Assembly: GCA_037693485.1 (NCBI GenBank)
Contig: CM075352.1
Span: forward strand, 67,210,001 to 67,274,000
Source: Kitagawia praeruptora
Taxonomy: Eukaryota > Streptophyta > Magnoliopsida > Apiales > Apiaceae
Direction: 5' to 3'
Length of the DNA: 64,000 nt
A model generated the notes under the pieces. It had not been told where the DNA came from. It ran no database searches and saw nothing but the letters and a program-made list of their open reading frames with translations. Below, piece after piece: positions 44,411 to 56,201 of this stretch (its first letter is position 1; the number at the start of each line of letters is the position of its first letter). Position numbers and translations under genes: made by a program.

Positions 44411-45534
44411 ACATTCCTCTTTTAGACATGATTCAACAAATTCCCTCCTATGCGAAATGTCTTAAAGAGTTGTGTACTCACAAACAAACCACCCAAGTCC
44501 CTAAGAAAGCCTTCTTGACGTCCCAAGTGAGCTCAATTCTTTCGAACCAAATTCTCGTGAAATATAAGGACCCCGGTTGTCCTACAATTTCATGTGTCAT
44601 AGGCAATACTTTTGTGGACAAGGCGTTACTTGACTTAGGTGCTAGTGTGAACTTGCTACCATTTTTCGTTTATCAAGCCCTAGGTTTAGGTGAGCTGAAA
44701 AAGACCAATATGACACTTCAACTTGCCGATCGTTCTATAAAAATGCCCAAGGGATTAATTGAAGATGTCTTGATTAAAATTGGTGATTTTATATTCCCGG
44801 TTGATTTTGTTGTCCTTGAGACTCAACCCGTCACGAATCCTAAGAACCAAATCCCAATCATTCTAGGAAGACCTTTTCTTGCTACATCCAATGCCTTGAT
44901 TAACTGTAGGGATGGTTCACTGAAACTCACTTTTGGTAATATGACCATTAACCTTAACATCTTTAATGTCAGAAAAGAATCCAATGAGCTTTATGAACAA
45001 TCAATAGGGGTTAATCTTGTTGATGACATTATTAATTGGTCAAACCTTGAGGATAGTGAAATTGAGTGCTTTCTTGTAGAGGATTTTAAAATAAATCACG
45101 AAACCATAAATCACGAAACCAAGCGAGAGTTTTGTAGGGATATCACCTCGGAAGAGATGTTGCAAGAGTTGGACGATATTTGTTCTAAGTGGGAAACCAA
45201 ACCCGTGGAGGTCTCTTGTGAACCAAATCTTATTGTTAAAACTCCCGTTGGTGAACCACCTACATCTGATAAGTTGTTAGGAGATTTGAACGACATCTGT
45301 TCTAAATGGGAGACCTCACCCGAGGATGTTAGTGTTGAGACCGTTGTTAAGAGTTCTGTGGGAACACCTCCTGCATTTTACTTGAATTTGTATCATCCCG
45401 AGTTTGATCAACAACCTTTAGGAGAAAACGAACTCTCATCTTATGTCATTCCTAATGATTCAATCCACGACCCAACCTTCACTGTCTCTAATATGCTTAA
45501 ACAAAACAAAGAAGTCTTAAGTTGTTTAGGATAA
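44407..45534 (+). CDS. Retroviral-type aspartic protease region, pol truncated after protease
   Basis: 375 residues. It starts with the linker typical upstream of Athila protease (MNIPLLDMIQQIPSYAKCLKEL) and continues with the protease (VDKALLDLGASVNLLPFFVY, a DLG triad variant; QIPIILGRPFLATSNALI). The C-terminal 150 residues contain a tandem repeat of about 45 residues built around LDDICSKWET and LNDICSKWET. RT, RNase H and integrase are absent: after the stop, the sequence passes straight into the 3' spacer. The element therefore depends on another Athila copy for replication. Confidence 0.82.
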   Translation: MNIPLLDMIQQIPSYAKCLKELCTHKQTTQVPKKAFLTSQVSSILSNQILVKYKDPGCPTISCVIGNTFVDKALLDLGASVNLLPFFVYQALGLGELKKTNMTLQLADRSIKMPKGLIEDVLIKIGDFIFPVDFVVLETQPVTNPKNQIPIILGRPFLATSNALINCRDGSLKLTFGNMTINLNIFNVRKESNELYEQSIGVNLVDDIINWSNLEDSEIECFLVEDFKINHETINHETKREFCRDITSEEMLQELDDICSKWETKPVEVSCEPNLIVKTPVGEPPTSDKLLGDLNDICSKWETSPEDVSVETVVKSSVGTPPAFYLNLYHPEFDQQPLGENELSSYVIPNDSIHDPTFTVSNMLKQNKEVLSCLG

Positions 45535-46916
45535 ACACTAGTGATTTTTGTACTAATAGGTTGAATAATCCCATGTTGCTGGAGAGAATCTGTTTTAAAC
45601 AAAATTTTCAAAAATGTCTTGAATTTTTCTCACATCTTCACCCCAATTTTCCTACTGGCATCGGCTGATTCGGTTTTATTCTTTTGCCTCCCCTCGTGAA
45701 GATAGGTATGGGGGAGGAATTGTGTGCGTAAGTCGTGTTAATTAGTTGTTTTCATATTCTTTCATCTCCATCACCCCTTGTCAGGTATTATCTCCTCATT
45801 CTCTTTTATCATTAATCTTGCATTTGCATACATTGAGGACAATGCATGATTTAGGTATGGGGGAGGGTTTTTAGTGTAAACACATAAAATTGAAAAATCC
45901 AAAAAAAAAAAATTAAAATTTAAAAATCCAAAAATAGAGATAATTTAGCTTAGTTGTCCTTCCCACTCTTGAACTTTAGAACTAGTTGGTGTTAACTGTT
46001 TTTCAAAAAATTATATGTATAATGCCTTTAGATAATTTGAACGTAGTCAAGTAAGGTTTTCCTCATGAAACTTGTGTCGAACAATTTTGCTTAAAAATCC
46101 AAGAAGGCACATTTGCACAAGACCTTTGGTGGAAAAATTGTATAGGAATGTTATTCGATACCTGAGAGAGAACCCACATGTTAAAATAATGTCGAATCAA
46201 ACCTTTGCGAAAATTGTTCCTATAGTGTCTTAAAAAAAAGAAAAAAAAGAAAAAAGAATTAAAAAAGAAAAAAGAAAAAAAGAGTCAATAAATGTTTGTA
46301 GTTGTAGAGTGCTAATGTAATTTTGTAATAATAAATTCTTAGTAGTGAAATCGGCTAGGTTGGGCTCATTGATAACCCGAGTAAGTAAGTCCGAGGGAAC
46401 TTTGTGCCTAGCAACCTAAGGTCCTTTGTGATCTGGGATTGTTGACCTAAAACTCGCTAAATGGGTATTGATGCAAAAGTCATTTGGGACCTCAACCATT
46501 GCACGGTCGGTCTAACTCCTAAGAACGTGAAGTTTGGCTAGAACCTTGTTTTAATAGAGATTGGGTCAGTTCAATATTGTTTGAAAAAGAGAAAATGTTC
46601 GTATGCACCTTATCCATCAAAGGCCTTAAATTCACTACACACCTTGGGATTTTTTTAAATTTTTAGAGTCTACTCATGTGGATTGTGGGAACCTATAACT
46701 TGGCTATTATAAGAATAATCTTTTAAGGCATATATTTTCTTACAAAATTGTTTTGTTAACACTAAGGAAAGCTAGATTGATAGAGAAAAGTTGGATACTT
46801 GCTGATTTATCTCAAAGATTTTATGGGTATATCTTCTGTAAACCCTTAGGAGACAACACTCCTCTTGTAGAGATCGTCTTTGAGTTTAACGGGTTGGTAA
46901 ACCTAAAATTACCCAT
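45535..46916 (+). other. 3' spacer of the gag-protease element, truncated
   Basis: Non-coding, with two polypurine-like tracts (TATGGGGGAGGAATTG at about 45708 and TATGGGGGAGGGTTTT at about 45857) and an A-rich run (46230-46285). It ends with a segment inverse to 41120-41345, then stops abruptly at 46916 against the hAT fragment. The 3' LTR is missing. Confidence 0.7.
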
Positions 46917-47737
46917 TTTTGAAAAACTCATGCAAGTAGTGTTTGAACTTGCATTATCAACCGTAATTGCAAACACTTTTGCAATTCCCCATTCTTTCAA
47001 ACACATGTCAATGTCCCTAGCTAAAAGCTCACCCTTATGACCCTCTATAGGACAAAAGTTAATTATTTTTTATGCAAGTTCCAATTTTGATCAATGTAGT
47101 TAGCCGTGATGCACATATAATTAATCTTTTGTATTGAAGTCCAAGTGTCCGTGGTGATATTAACTCTTTGACCCGACATTTTAAAATATGTAGTCAATTT
47201 TTTCTTTTCATCCAAATAAATTTGATAACAATCCCGTGCTACGGTAAAACGAGAAGGCATCTTAAAAAGTGGTTGAGTACTTTGCATAAAATCAATAAAC
47301 CCCTCACCCTCAACAAATCTAAACGGAAGTTCATCAATTATAATCATGGCAGCTAATTTCTCTCTAGATATTTTTTGGTTAAAAAACCATTTCTTAAGAG
47401 TGCTCTCCTCATTTCCTTTTACCGATTGCAAAGATAGCTGTGTTTGCTTCGATTCACCACTAAGTGGAAGTTTTTTGCAAACTTTTAGGTGACTTTTGAG
47501 TGCAGAAGTGCCATTTAGACTACTATCGGAAGCATATACCTTATCACAGTACTTGCACCTCGATTTTACCGAGCCATCGGTGTCCGTAAACTTGTTAAAA
47601 TGATCCCACACCATAGATCTTGCTTTCATTGGCTTTCGTTTCCTTTTCGTAGAGCTTGCTTGAGTATTAGATTGAGTATTAACATCATTTGAATCTTTCA
47701 TCTCAGTCTCGGGAGTCTCGGGATGTGATTGTGACAT
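46917..47737 (-). pseudogene. hAT transposase, N-terminal part (BED zinc finger, RICESLEEPER-like)
   Basis: BED-type zinc finger at residues about 40-95 (VWDHFNKFTDTDGSVKSRC, CKYCDKVYAS, HLKVC), then the hAT N-terminal region (LAAMIIIDELPFRFVEGEGF, MPSRFTVARDC, TDTWTSIQKINYMCIT). A stop or frame change occurs at about 47063. The reading resumes in another frame at 47006 (CLKEWGIAKVFAITVDNASS) and is cut off at 46917, before the dimerisation domain. It is non-functional. The family moves DNA elements by cut-and-paste. Confidence 0.88.
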
Positions 47738-48259
47738 AGTTCAAACTTTAACCTGCACAAAAAAATAAAGAACCGAATATATTAGGTAAAGTAGTAAACA
47801 AACAATATCGACTGTAATTAAGCATAGTTAATGAAGATTGAAACCTAATTAGAAGATTACCTAATTAGAATATAAGATACTGATTCGAAGAATGAATCGA
47901 ATTAGAAATCGAAGATTGAATCGGTGTGATGTGAAGATTCAAGATTGAGTCTGTGAGCGTGAGGCGCCGCGTGAGCAGTGAGCAGTCTGACCTAAATGAC
48001 TAAATCTAAATCGCCGTATGGTTTATATTATTAACTATAAAAGAATAATGAATATAAATATATAAATATATAATTTAGAAATATATGTATATATAATTCG
48101 GTTTTTAACCGAACCGATATTCTGCAGACCGAACCAAACCGATATTTTTCCGGTTTAAACCGAAAAACCGAAATTTTCAGAAAATTGCAATCCAAACCGA
48201 ACCAAAATTACTCGGTTTGGTTCGGTTTTTCGGTTTCGGTTCGGTTTTGCTCAGCCCTA
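46917..48259 (-). mobile_element. hAT transposon, truncated
   Basis: The minus-strand start is intact. TAGGGCTGAGCAAAACCG at 48259 inward is a typical hAT terminus, followed by subterminal AACCGAACC/CGGTTT repeats (48100-48250) of the kind bound by hAT transposases. It interrupts the protease reading of the inverted gag element (…CATAGGCAATA at 48261-48271), probably at GGCAATAC. The other end is lost at the junction with the plus-oriented element, so no second terminus or duplication can be seen. Confidence 0.82.
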
Positions 48260-51116
48260 GTATTGCCTATGACACATGAAATTGTAGGACAATCGGGGTC
48301 CTTATATTTCACGGGAATTTGGTTCGAAAGAATTGAGCTCACTTGGGATGTCAAGAAGGCTTTCTTAGGGACTTGGGTGGTTCGTTTATGAGTACACAGC
48401 TCTTTAAGACATTTCGCATAGGAGGGAATTTGTTGAATCATGTCTAAAAGAGGAATGTTCATCTTGACTTGTTTGAATACTTCTAGAATTTGCTCCATTT
48501 GGGCCGTTTGTTTAGGAGAGATGAGGCGCTGCGGGTAAGGAGCCTTCGGTTTAAAGATTCGTTCTTCTAGAACAGGTTCCGAGGTTGTTCCACTCGAAGA
48601 AGACGGTTTGCTAGAAAGAGGTGATGATACGGGAAGTGTTTGATTTGAAAGATCGAGAATAGGGGTTGGTTCAACGTTTGAATCATCTTCTTCGTCTTCG
48701 GGTGCCTTGATTCCTACTTGATTATCAACTTAGTTTCCCGACCTTAAAGAAATGACGGCGTTTACATTTTCATGAGGTCTTTGGTTGATAGGAAATTTAG
48801 GGTTGACCTCGGGTTGACTCGGGAACTTGTTTTTCTCTCGCTCACACATGGTGTTCGCTAATTGACCCAATTGAACCTCTAACTTAGATATGGCTTGAGC
48901 ATTAGAATTCAACAATTGCCTATCTTGAGTTATGGTTTGCATGAAATTAGTTTGAGATTTCAATAAAGCCTCGATACTCTTTTCTAAGGAATAAAGTCGC
49001 TTATCAGAATCGTTAAACCCGGGAGGGTTCAAGGGCGCTTGAGTTGGATAAGAAGCTTGAATCGGGTCTCGATAAGGACCTTGGTTTGGAGTCGGGTAAG
49101 AGTTCGGCTTTTGAAAAGGTGGCGGAGATTTGTAATTTTGACCTTGACTCCATGAAAAATTCGGGTGATTCTTTCACCAGGGATTGTAGGTCGGTGTCAA
49201 CGGGTCATTCCTAGGCCTAGGTTGGAACATTGCGTTCACTTGCTCAAAGTCGGGACAATGTTGAGATTCGAAGTTCGAAGGATTGTAGTTCGGGTACACG
49301 GACGTAGGTGTGGGACCACTATGAGTTTCTAAAGCTTCTAGTCGTCTAGTAAGTGTAGCTAATTTGGCATCGGTTGCAATCGAATTTCCTATCGAATGCA
49401 AACCCCTAGATGTACTAGACGACTCGTTGGACTTATTAGGTTCCCTAGTAGACTCCCACAACATCGTCTTTTCCGCTAATTCCTAGAAAAAGGCCCACCA
49501 TTCGTCCTCATCTTTTTCCATGAATTTACCTTGGCACATAGACTCTAACAAGGCAGTTGTCGGACTATCTAAGGCCTCGTAAACAATCTTACAAAGTCTC
49601 CATTTTTCTATTCCATGGTGGGGGCATTGTGATAAAAGACTTTTAAAACGATCGAAATATTTCCGAAAAGACTCACTTTCCTTTTGATGAAATTGATTTA
49701 TCTCATTTGTAATTCTTGTAGTCTTGTGATTAGGAAAATATTTTTTTTAGAAAAATTACCAGAAATCCCTCCCACGTGGAAATAGAATTAACTGGTAGGC
49801 TATACAACCATTTTTTAGCATTTTCTTTAAGCGCAAAATTAATGAGCCTAAGCCTAATTGAGTCCTCGGTTAATTGTTGGAGTTTTTGTAAGGCATAAAC
49901 CTCCTCGAATTCATGAATAAACAGATAGGGGTCCTCACCATCGCTTCCGGTAAACTTAGGTAACATGCTAATGTGGTGAGCTTTAATCTCGAAATTATTA
50001 CCATTAACCGGGGAAGAGTGATACACGAAGGTTGGGACAAACGGGTGGGGTAACAAAGATCCTTAAGAGACACGGCCATGGTTACTAATGGTTCAGAATT
50101 TTCTAAAGACTCGGATTCAGAAGAGGAAGAAATCTCAATTGATCTCACTAGTCTAGCAGAATTATCCCTAATCCAAGTAGTTCGCATAAACCATGACAGA
50201 AACACGTAGCAAATAAGTGCGATAAAATAAACAAACAAAAAAGAAATGGTGAAAATTCAAAAGAAAAATCCTATATTTATGGTTTCTTAAGAAAATAAAC
50301 TAGACCTTGCTCCTAACTTTAAGGACCACCAAAAATTCGGTAAATCAAGAATTATTCGAACTGATTTGGCCAAGTAGGTGCAAGCATTGCCAAGAGGCTA
50401 AACACCAGCCTAGACACCAAAGAGTCAGAATAATTAATGATTACGTCGTTTCCTTGGTACCTTCCTAATTGAGCGCGAAAATCCTATGGCCCATGTCTAA
50501 ATTAATTTTATTAAGGCTAAGGGCATGCAAAATGATGGATTAATTGTTTGTGGGCCAAGGAAAGAGTGATGAAATCCCTTCCCTTATCTTGTGATGGGGT
50601 TTTGCCCTTAAGATTTATTAAAATGAATGCAACAAACAACGAGATTATTAAAGCGATAAACAATGATGGATGCTTACATTACGTGCTCTAATCTAAAGAA
50701 AAGAAGAAAAATTTAACGTACCTTTGGGTCCTCCTGCGATCACCACAATTTATAAGGTACGAAAAATTAAAAACAAGAAAATAAAAATCTAGATGATGTG
50801 CTCTAAGTGATTAGATGCATGATGCAACAAGAATATAATTTCTAACTATTTTTTTTTGAATTATTATTTTTTTTCTGATTTTTTGAATTTTTTTGTGATT
50901 TTCTAAAAATAAAAAGTCGAAAAGAGAGAAATACGGGTTACCGAAGCACGCTTCCAAAAATTCGATTTTGTTCCAAGCTCCGTGAGAAGATCCCCGAAAT
51001 TTCAACTTTCCTGAAAAAAAATGAGATAAAAAAGAGACAAGTAAAACTAATCCGAAAAATTAAAAATCAAGGCGCGAAAAATAATTAGGTCCCCGGCAGC
51101 GGCGCCAAAAACTTGA
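48260..51116 (-). mobile_element. Inverted Athila-like element: gag, leader and primer site (truncated)
   Basis: Inverse, highly similar copy of 41746-44610. The primer site is TGGCGCCGCTGCCGGGGA at 51090-51107 (minus). It continues through leader and gag to the protease start, where the hAT terminus interrupts it at 48260. Together with 41346-46916 it makes a large inverted repeat around the hAT fragment. Confidence 0.85.
48272..50187 (-). pseudogene. Gag plus protease start of the inverted copy, broken
   Basis: The same protein as 42674-44410, in pieces. The N-terminal part from about 50187 shifts frame near 50000-50060. The middle resumes at 50056-49730 (frame break at the run of T near 49741). 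Further open pieces are 49464-49174 and 49032-48730, and 48498-48272 reaches into MNIPLLDMIQQIPSYAK. At least four frameshifts or stops separate them, so it is non-functional and older or less constrained than the plus copy. Confidence 0.85.
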
Positions 51117-52755
51117 TTTGCTAAAAATAAACAATTAAATACCGCAAGCGCACGATCATCGTTTTAATATTTGTGATTCGGTCCACAAAGACTTATTATT
51201 TTCGCGTGTCCTTAATTCCTAATTTAGGCAAACTAGGCACGAAATTTTGAGTTAATTTATTTTAAGCTAAGTTAACAAATAAAAAAAGAAAATAGTTTAT
51301 AAATTAAACTTATTAAATGTATGATTCAAATACAAGGACTCTACTTGTAATTTAGCTACAGATGGACTGCAAAAGGACAATAAGTAAATTAATGATTAAG
51401 TAATAACTAGCTAATAAATTACCCAATGATCAAACAACAATGGTACTATAGTAGTAATGATTACATCAATTAAATGAAAACAACCCATGACAAGTTAATA
51501 AATTGGAAAGGAAATATGCGGACTAAAAACTAGAAGATGGGCCAACTAACTAACCTTGGCCAGCAATGGTACTAATGGACGAGGTTAACAGGAATAAAGT
51601 TAAACATAAGAAAAATAGATTTGGGCCAAAAAAATAACAAACAATTAAACAAACCAACAACATCAAGCCACGATTTAAAACTGACAAAAATTAAATGGAA
51701 ATCATATTGGGCCTAAAATATAAAATGGAACACCTAAAAATTAGATTGAGCTTAAAAAGAGGGGAAATAAAAAATGTGAAAAATATTAAAAGCAGTAATT
51801 AAAGACATGATTAAGAATGATGATATTAACAACTAATATGATGATGACTAAAAATAATGTAGGTTAACGTATGGTGTGACAAAGGGGAATGGTGCAGGCG
51901 CAGTGAACAAGATAATGAAAAAGAGAGTAGAAAACTTAACTTCTAAAATTCACAATTAATTGAAAAATTATCAGAGAAATAAAATAAAAATATCACTATG
52001 AAGATCTAAATTATTCTGAATTTAATAAAATATTTCCAAGTAAGATCCAACAAAAATTATTTTAATGTTGGAGCTCACCGGAATCTATGGAGTTGGCCGG
52101 AAAATTACCAAGCTTCACCGGAACATTATTTTTAACCGGAAAATTTGGGTTTTCCAACAAATTCAAACCAAGAAGAAGAATCCAAAGAAAATAAAAAGAG
52201 AATGAAAATTTGCATTAATAAAATCAGAATGTTTACAAGATGGAGGCTACAAAATTTAGGGTAAGCTAAACTAAAACAAAGATGTCTTAAAAGAAAATAA
52301 AATGAATTCAACTAGACCGGCAAGAAGGAGAGAAAGTAAAGTAAAAGTGTTTTTGCTATTCTATGCTCTTCTGTCTCTCCTCTGTCAGCTATTTATAGGC
52401 TTGCAGCTAACCAGTTTACATATGAAAACAACACGGAAATCAAAGTCAAAAATCATGCTGCAGCTTTTCATTTTTTCAAGATTGATGCGGCCTGAAGATT
52501 TTGAATATTATAAAGTCAAAGGTTTGGGGTGTGTTTGAAATATTCCAATTTGTTCCAAGCTCCTAATTTTTTTTTTTCATCTTCTTTTATTATAGTCATT
52601 TTTCTTCCTCTTTTGTCCTTCCTTGCACTTTATTTCTTTACTTTGTCATTTCTTTATTTTTCACGAATTTCCTGAAATGCAACAAAATAATTTATTAAAA
52701 TACGAGTTCAAGCAATAAATAGGTAATAAAAATATGCAAAAATATGCACTTATCA
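51117..52755 (-). repeat. Complete LTR of the inverted Athila-like element
   Basis: 1639 bp. The minus strand starts TGATAAGTGCATATTTTTG (52755) and ends TTTTTAGCAAA (51117, original CACA changed). A minus-strand TATA box at 52390-52397 sits in CCTATAAATAGC. Its outer edge abuts host intron DNA, so 52755/52756 is a true element boundary. The following host bases are GTAAG; I found no matching duplication on the left of the nest. Confidence 0.85.
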
Positions 52756-53040
52756 GTAAGCTAATGGTCATTCAATATTAGATAATCCGTCGAAATATGA
52801 AAGATTTCGCTGATTGTTCTTTAGTAGTACATTATAATTTAATCTGGCTTCACTGAGCAAAACGAAATTAAAATGTTATCTGACTGCCATAAATGTTTTC
52901 CAAAAGAAAATTTGTCTACCTCTTACAATTCACAATTGCCTTTTCTGTTGAAATCTCTCTTATTCTGCAGTGGTGATCTTGTGTTTTGCTTTAATTTTCA
53001 TCTGGAAATGAAATTATAAATAAAAAATTGTAATTTGTAG
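52756..53040 (+). other. Host intron remnant upstream of the orphan exons
   Basis: T-rich, non-coding DNA ending in a good acceptor (TAATTTGTAG/GTTACC). The Athila-like LTR sits directly upstream, so the intron hosted the insertion. Confidence 0.6.
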
Positions 53041-54336
53041 GTTACCAGTTTTGGCAGGGGCTGCAGGAGCTATGGGGGCAAGTTATTGCAATCCATATCT
53101 TTCTGTTGACAGTGCTTATCATGCTCGTTCATCAGGCCAAGCTCCTCCTATGGCAGCTGCTTTGAGGTCAGTGCTGTGGTTGACTCGAAATGGGTTTTAA
53201 ATGATGTACACCTCAGATTCATTCTTAGAAGAACAGTACTGGCTTAATCAGAGACTAAGGGACTGCAATGTTAGATTAACGTCCCGTGGTTATGTGTAGG
53301 CTCGAATGCTATAAATCTCAGTAACTTGACCTCTCAGGGTAGCTTCATGAATTGGTTGCTGATCATCTTGAACTGGAATTATTCCTGCGGAGTTACAAAC
53401 CAATTTGAGTCTATAAAGATTCCAAATTTGACTGCTTCTTTAGTATTAAGAATCACAGCTGTTGTTGTATTTGTTGTTAATACTGGTTCATATTGCTATC
53501 TAGAGTCCTGTTTTGTCATTTTAGGAGTTTATCTTTTTAGGTTTCTTGCCAATTTATATTTGATCAAATTTGGTGGAGCTATGTTAACTTTTCTTTTTCT
53601 TAATTATCAATTATTTGTAGAGAGAACAATATGCTTAAACCTGGTAATGAATTGAAGCCTTCTCAGAGACCTGGTAAGTGTCCATCTAGAATAATTGTTG
53701 AGTCATTAAAGTATGCATTGACATCATTAATGATGTACCGTTATTTCTTCTTATCTGCAGAGCTTGCAAGTGATGAGTTCGGGAAACGGAAAAACAAAGC
53801 CCGAAGGCAAGTTCGCATTTATGATTTTGTTGTCCGTCATCCACTTTTGCTCTCTGTTGTTTCTCTCAGCTGAAGAATATGTTTTAATTATTTGTTGGAT
53901 TGACTATAGATATACAGAGATGAAATTTGACCAGTAAAAGAATGATGAAATTTAAGCTGGTATAGCTTAAAGGATCAGAAGTAACCACCTCCCTTGGTTC
54001 CATGTTTCGAAATGGGTCTGTGGTACTCTCGGTGCTACAGATCTCTTCTAGGCTCTGTGTGATCTTCGGCATCTAGACTGGAGCACTTTGGGCCTATTTA
54101 TTATCAATCATAATTAGGTATTCTCACTTTATTTTTTGTAATTCTAGAGTCTCTACTTATGCCTGATTGCTTCATGTTGATTATAAAGATTTAGTTATAA
54201 GTGTGACAATCTGGTTTGGTCCATAAAATAGTCCACCTTCAGTTGATTTAAATACTAAATACTCTTCCGTCTGATTTGTCATTTTAGGTATGTGAACAAA
54301 CAGCAGCGGTCACTGAAGGAAAGGTTTGCAGTTTGA
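53041..54336 (+). CDS. Last four exons of an unrecognised host gene
   Basis: Exons 53041-53166, 53621-53673, 53761-53806 and 54288-54336 join in one frame to a TGA at 54334-54336. They give a C-terminus of about 90 residues. It starts LPVLAGAAGAMGASYCNPYL, continues with a proline/alanine segment and ENNMLKPGNELKPSQRP, and ends in a basic stretch (GKRKNKARRYVNKQQRS). Splice sites are good: GT-AG for introns 1 and 2, GC-AG (GAAG/GCAAGT) for the third. The coherent phase across three introns argues for a real gene. The first exon begins with the last base of a split codon, so upstream exons existed. None is visible between the NUP50-like gene and 52755, so the gene is either cut off from its 5' part or has a very large rearranged intron. 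I do not recognise the family. The basic C-terminus suggests a nuclear protein, which is weak inference. Confidence 0.65.
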
Positions 54337-55499
54337 CGGGTGGCAGTTCATTGTTCAAATGTGTGGTATGTAAAAGTTCCAGCTTCCATCAGTAAATTTT
54401 TCCTTGTATTGGTTTTTAATGTCTAGCATCGAGTACTCTTTATAGACGGAATGGAGATGTATTCAAATTTTCAGATTTCATTTTTGCTTCAGGTTTCTTG
54501 TGGCTTGCAGCTTGGCTTTTTACTTCATGTATAGTTGGCCAGTTTCCAAGGTTGTCTACTCAAATCATGTGGAAGATAAATTGCTGTTTGCATAAGTTCG
54601 TTTTCTTTATCTTTTTCCTTTGACAAAATTCCATATCCGGGAAATTACCGCTTTATAAATAAGGGTATGACTGCTTACAACATGAAGTTCTCTTGGTACC
54701 AAAAATAGTTACAAAAGATGTGACAGAAATGAATGTTTTTATTGATTAATATGATGTGAATGCAGAGGATCCATTGTATTTAATTGAGTTATAACCAATT
54801 AGATTAAGACACATGTCATTTTTTAAAAGTTTTTGTAACCAGTCTGGTACCTTCTCTAGTTTTTTTCTTTAAATTTAAATCTTTGTATTTGATCGCTGTT
54901 CGTTGGGTATCCAGTAATACTGTTTTTAATATTGTCCTATCTTAAGGATTAACTGGAATTTTATTATTTGCAGTGCAATCTTTCCTTTTCTTTTCGGCGG
55001 AACCTTTTTTTATAATCAATTAATTCATAATGAAAAATCATACGACATCTATAAAAATAATTAAAATTGAATAAATATGTATTAAGATATATCAAATTGG
55101 AAATTTCTTTATCAAAATTATGATCGTCCATCAGATATTTCATTATGGCATTGACACATTTCTCGTTCATGTTACTAATATATATAACCTTCTTAAAAAG
55201 ATAATCTAAAAATCTTTTATAATCGTGAGAAATATATAAATCCAATTTAACGAAATGCATCCGAACAATAAACAATAATTACAATTCCATATAATCCAAA
55301 TTAATAAATCACCACAACAAAATCTTGCATAATTATAATCTCGTATAACAAAAGCTACTATACTCTCGTAGTATATAACAAAAGCAACTATATTCTCATG
55401 ACAAGACAAAAGGACAAAATCGAAAATCTGGGTAGCAAAACCCATCAAAGGATACTAAAATTGAGAAATTGCCCAAACTATACAACATTTCTGTGGAAA
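54337..55499. other. 3' flank of the orphan exons and intergenic DNA
   Basis: T-rich 3' UTR-like DNA to about 54600, then AT-rich sequence. The short frames at 54964-55448 have skewed, non-conserved composition and no recognisable motif. No supported feature. Confidence 0.5.
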
Positions 55500-55548
55500 C
55501 TGCCCGAAATATCCATTTTCGGAAGAAGTCGCCCTTTTTATCCACGGA

Positions 55549-55642
55549 GTACGCATGCTGGTCATGCGCGGCTTGGAATACGCATTTCCAGGATGCGTAT
55601 CTCAAATCACGCATTACCAGCATGCGTATTGACGTCAGCTGA
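55549..55642. repeat. Hairpin cluster, left end of the TIR element
   Basis: Three successive imperfect palindromes: TACGCATGCTGGTCATGCGC, ATACGCATTTCCAGGATGCG and ACGCATTACCAGCATGCGTA. Arms are 6-9 bp around a 3-5 base loop. Confidence 0.8.
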
Positions 55643-56040
55643 TGTCATTTGTTCACAGACTGCTCCAACATTCCGATGTCCGAAAAATCGCCATAAAATC
55701 GCCATTCCCCGTCCGTATCATTCCGGCCACCACAAGAAAAACTGAGGGCATGAAAAGAAATCTCAGGCCTGCCTCTACATCGTGTTATGTTCATTTGTTG
55801 AAGTTCGGTCCCGTAGGGGCCTGTACGAGGAGATCTGAAAATGTGATCGGAAAAAAAGTTCAATTTGGGGTTTTCAAAAATAGCGAAACAAATGGAAATC
55901 GAAAAACATAGGTTTGTAGAGGGAGAAAAGACGGTCATTTTGGTATATAATATGCAAGTGAAAGATGCCGGAGATGGACGGGACGAGCTGATCAAAGTTT
56001 CGTCGAAAACTCGTCTCCGACGACGGTTGGGAAGACGATG

Positions 56041-56201
56041 AACAGTGCGTTCAATACGCATGTTCAACATGCGTATTTTAGAACGCGCATGTTTAACATG
56101 CGTATTCAACGCACTGTTGAAATTGGTTAATTGCTGATTTACAAAGACTACGCAACGCTGCAATGCGTGTACAGTATACGCATCTCCCAGATGCGTATAC
56201 C
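56041..56201. repeat. Nested palindrome and hairpin, right end of the TIR element
   Basis: 56041-56118 is a 78-bp nested palindrome. Outer 24-bp arms (AACAGTGCGTT...GCATGTT and its inverse) match with one mismatch. Each half is itself a hairpin with ACGCATGTT/AACATGCGT arms, so it can form a cruciform or a two-hairpin structure. A further hairpin GTATACGCATC...GATGCGTATAC lies at 56174-56200. Confidence 0.85.

Noticed and set aside
54964..55448. Overlapping minus-strand frames of 80-103 codons
   Set aside because: AT-rich, cysteine/tyrosine/phenylalanine-heavy composition typical of chance frames, and no start context or homology.
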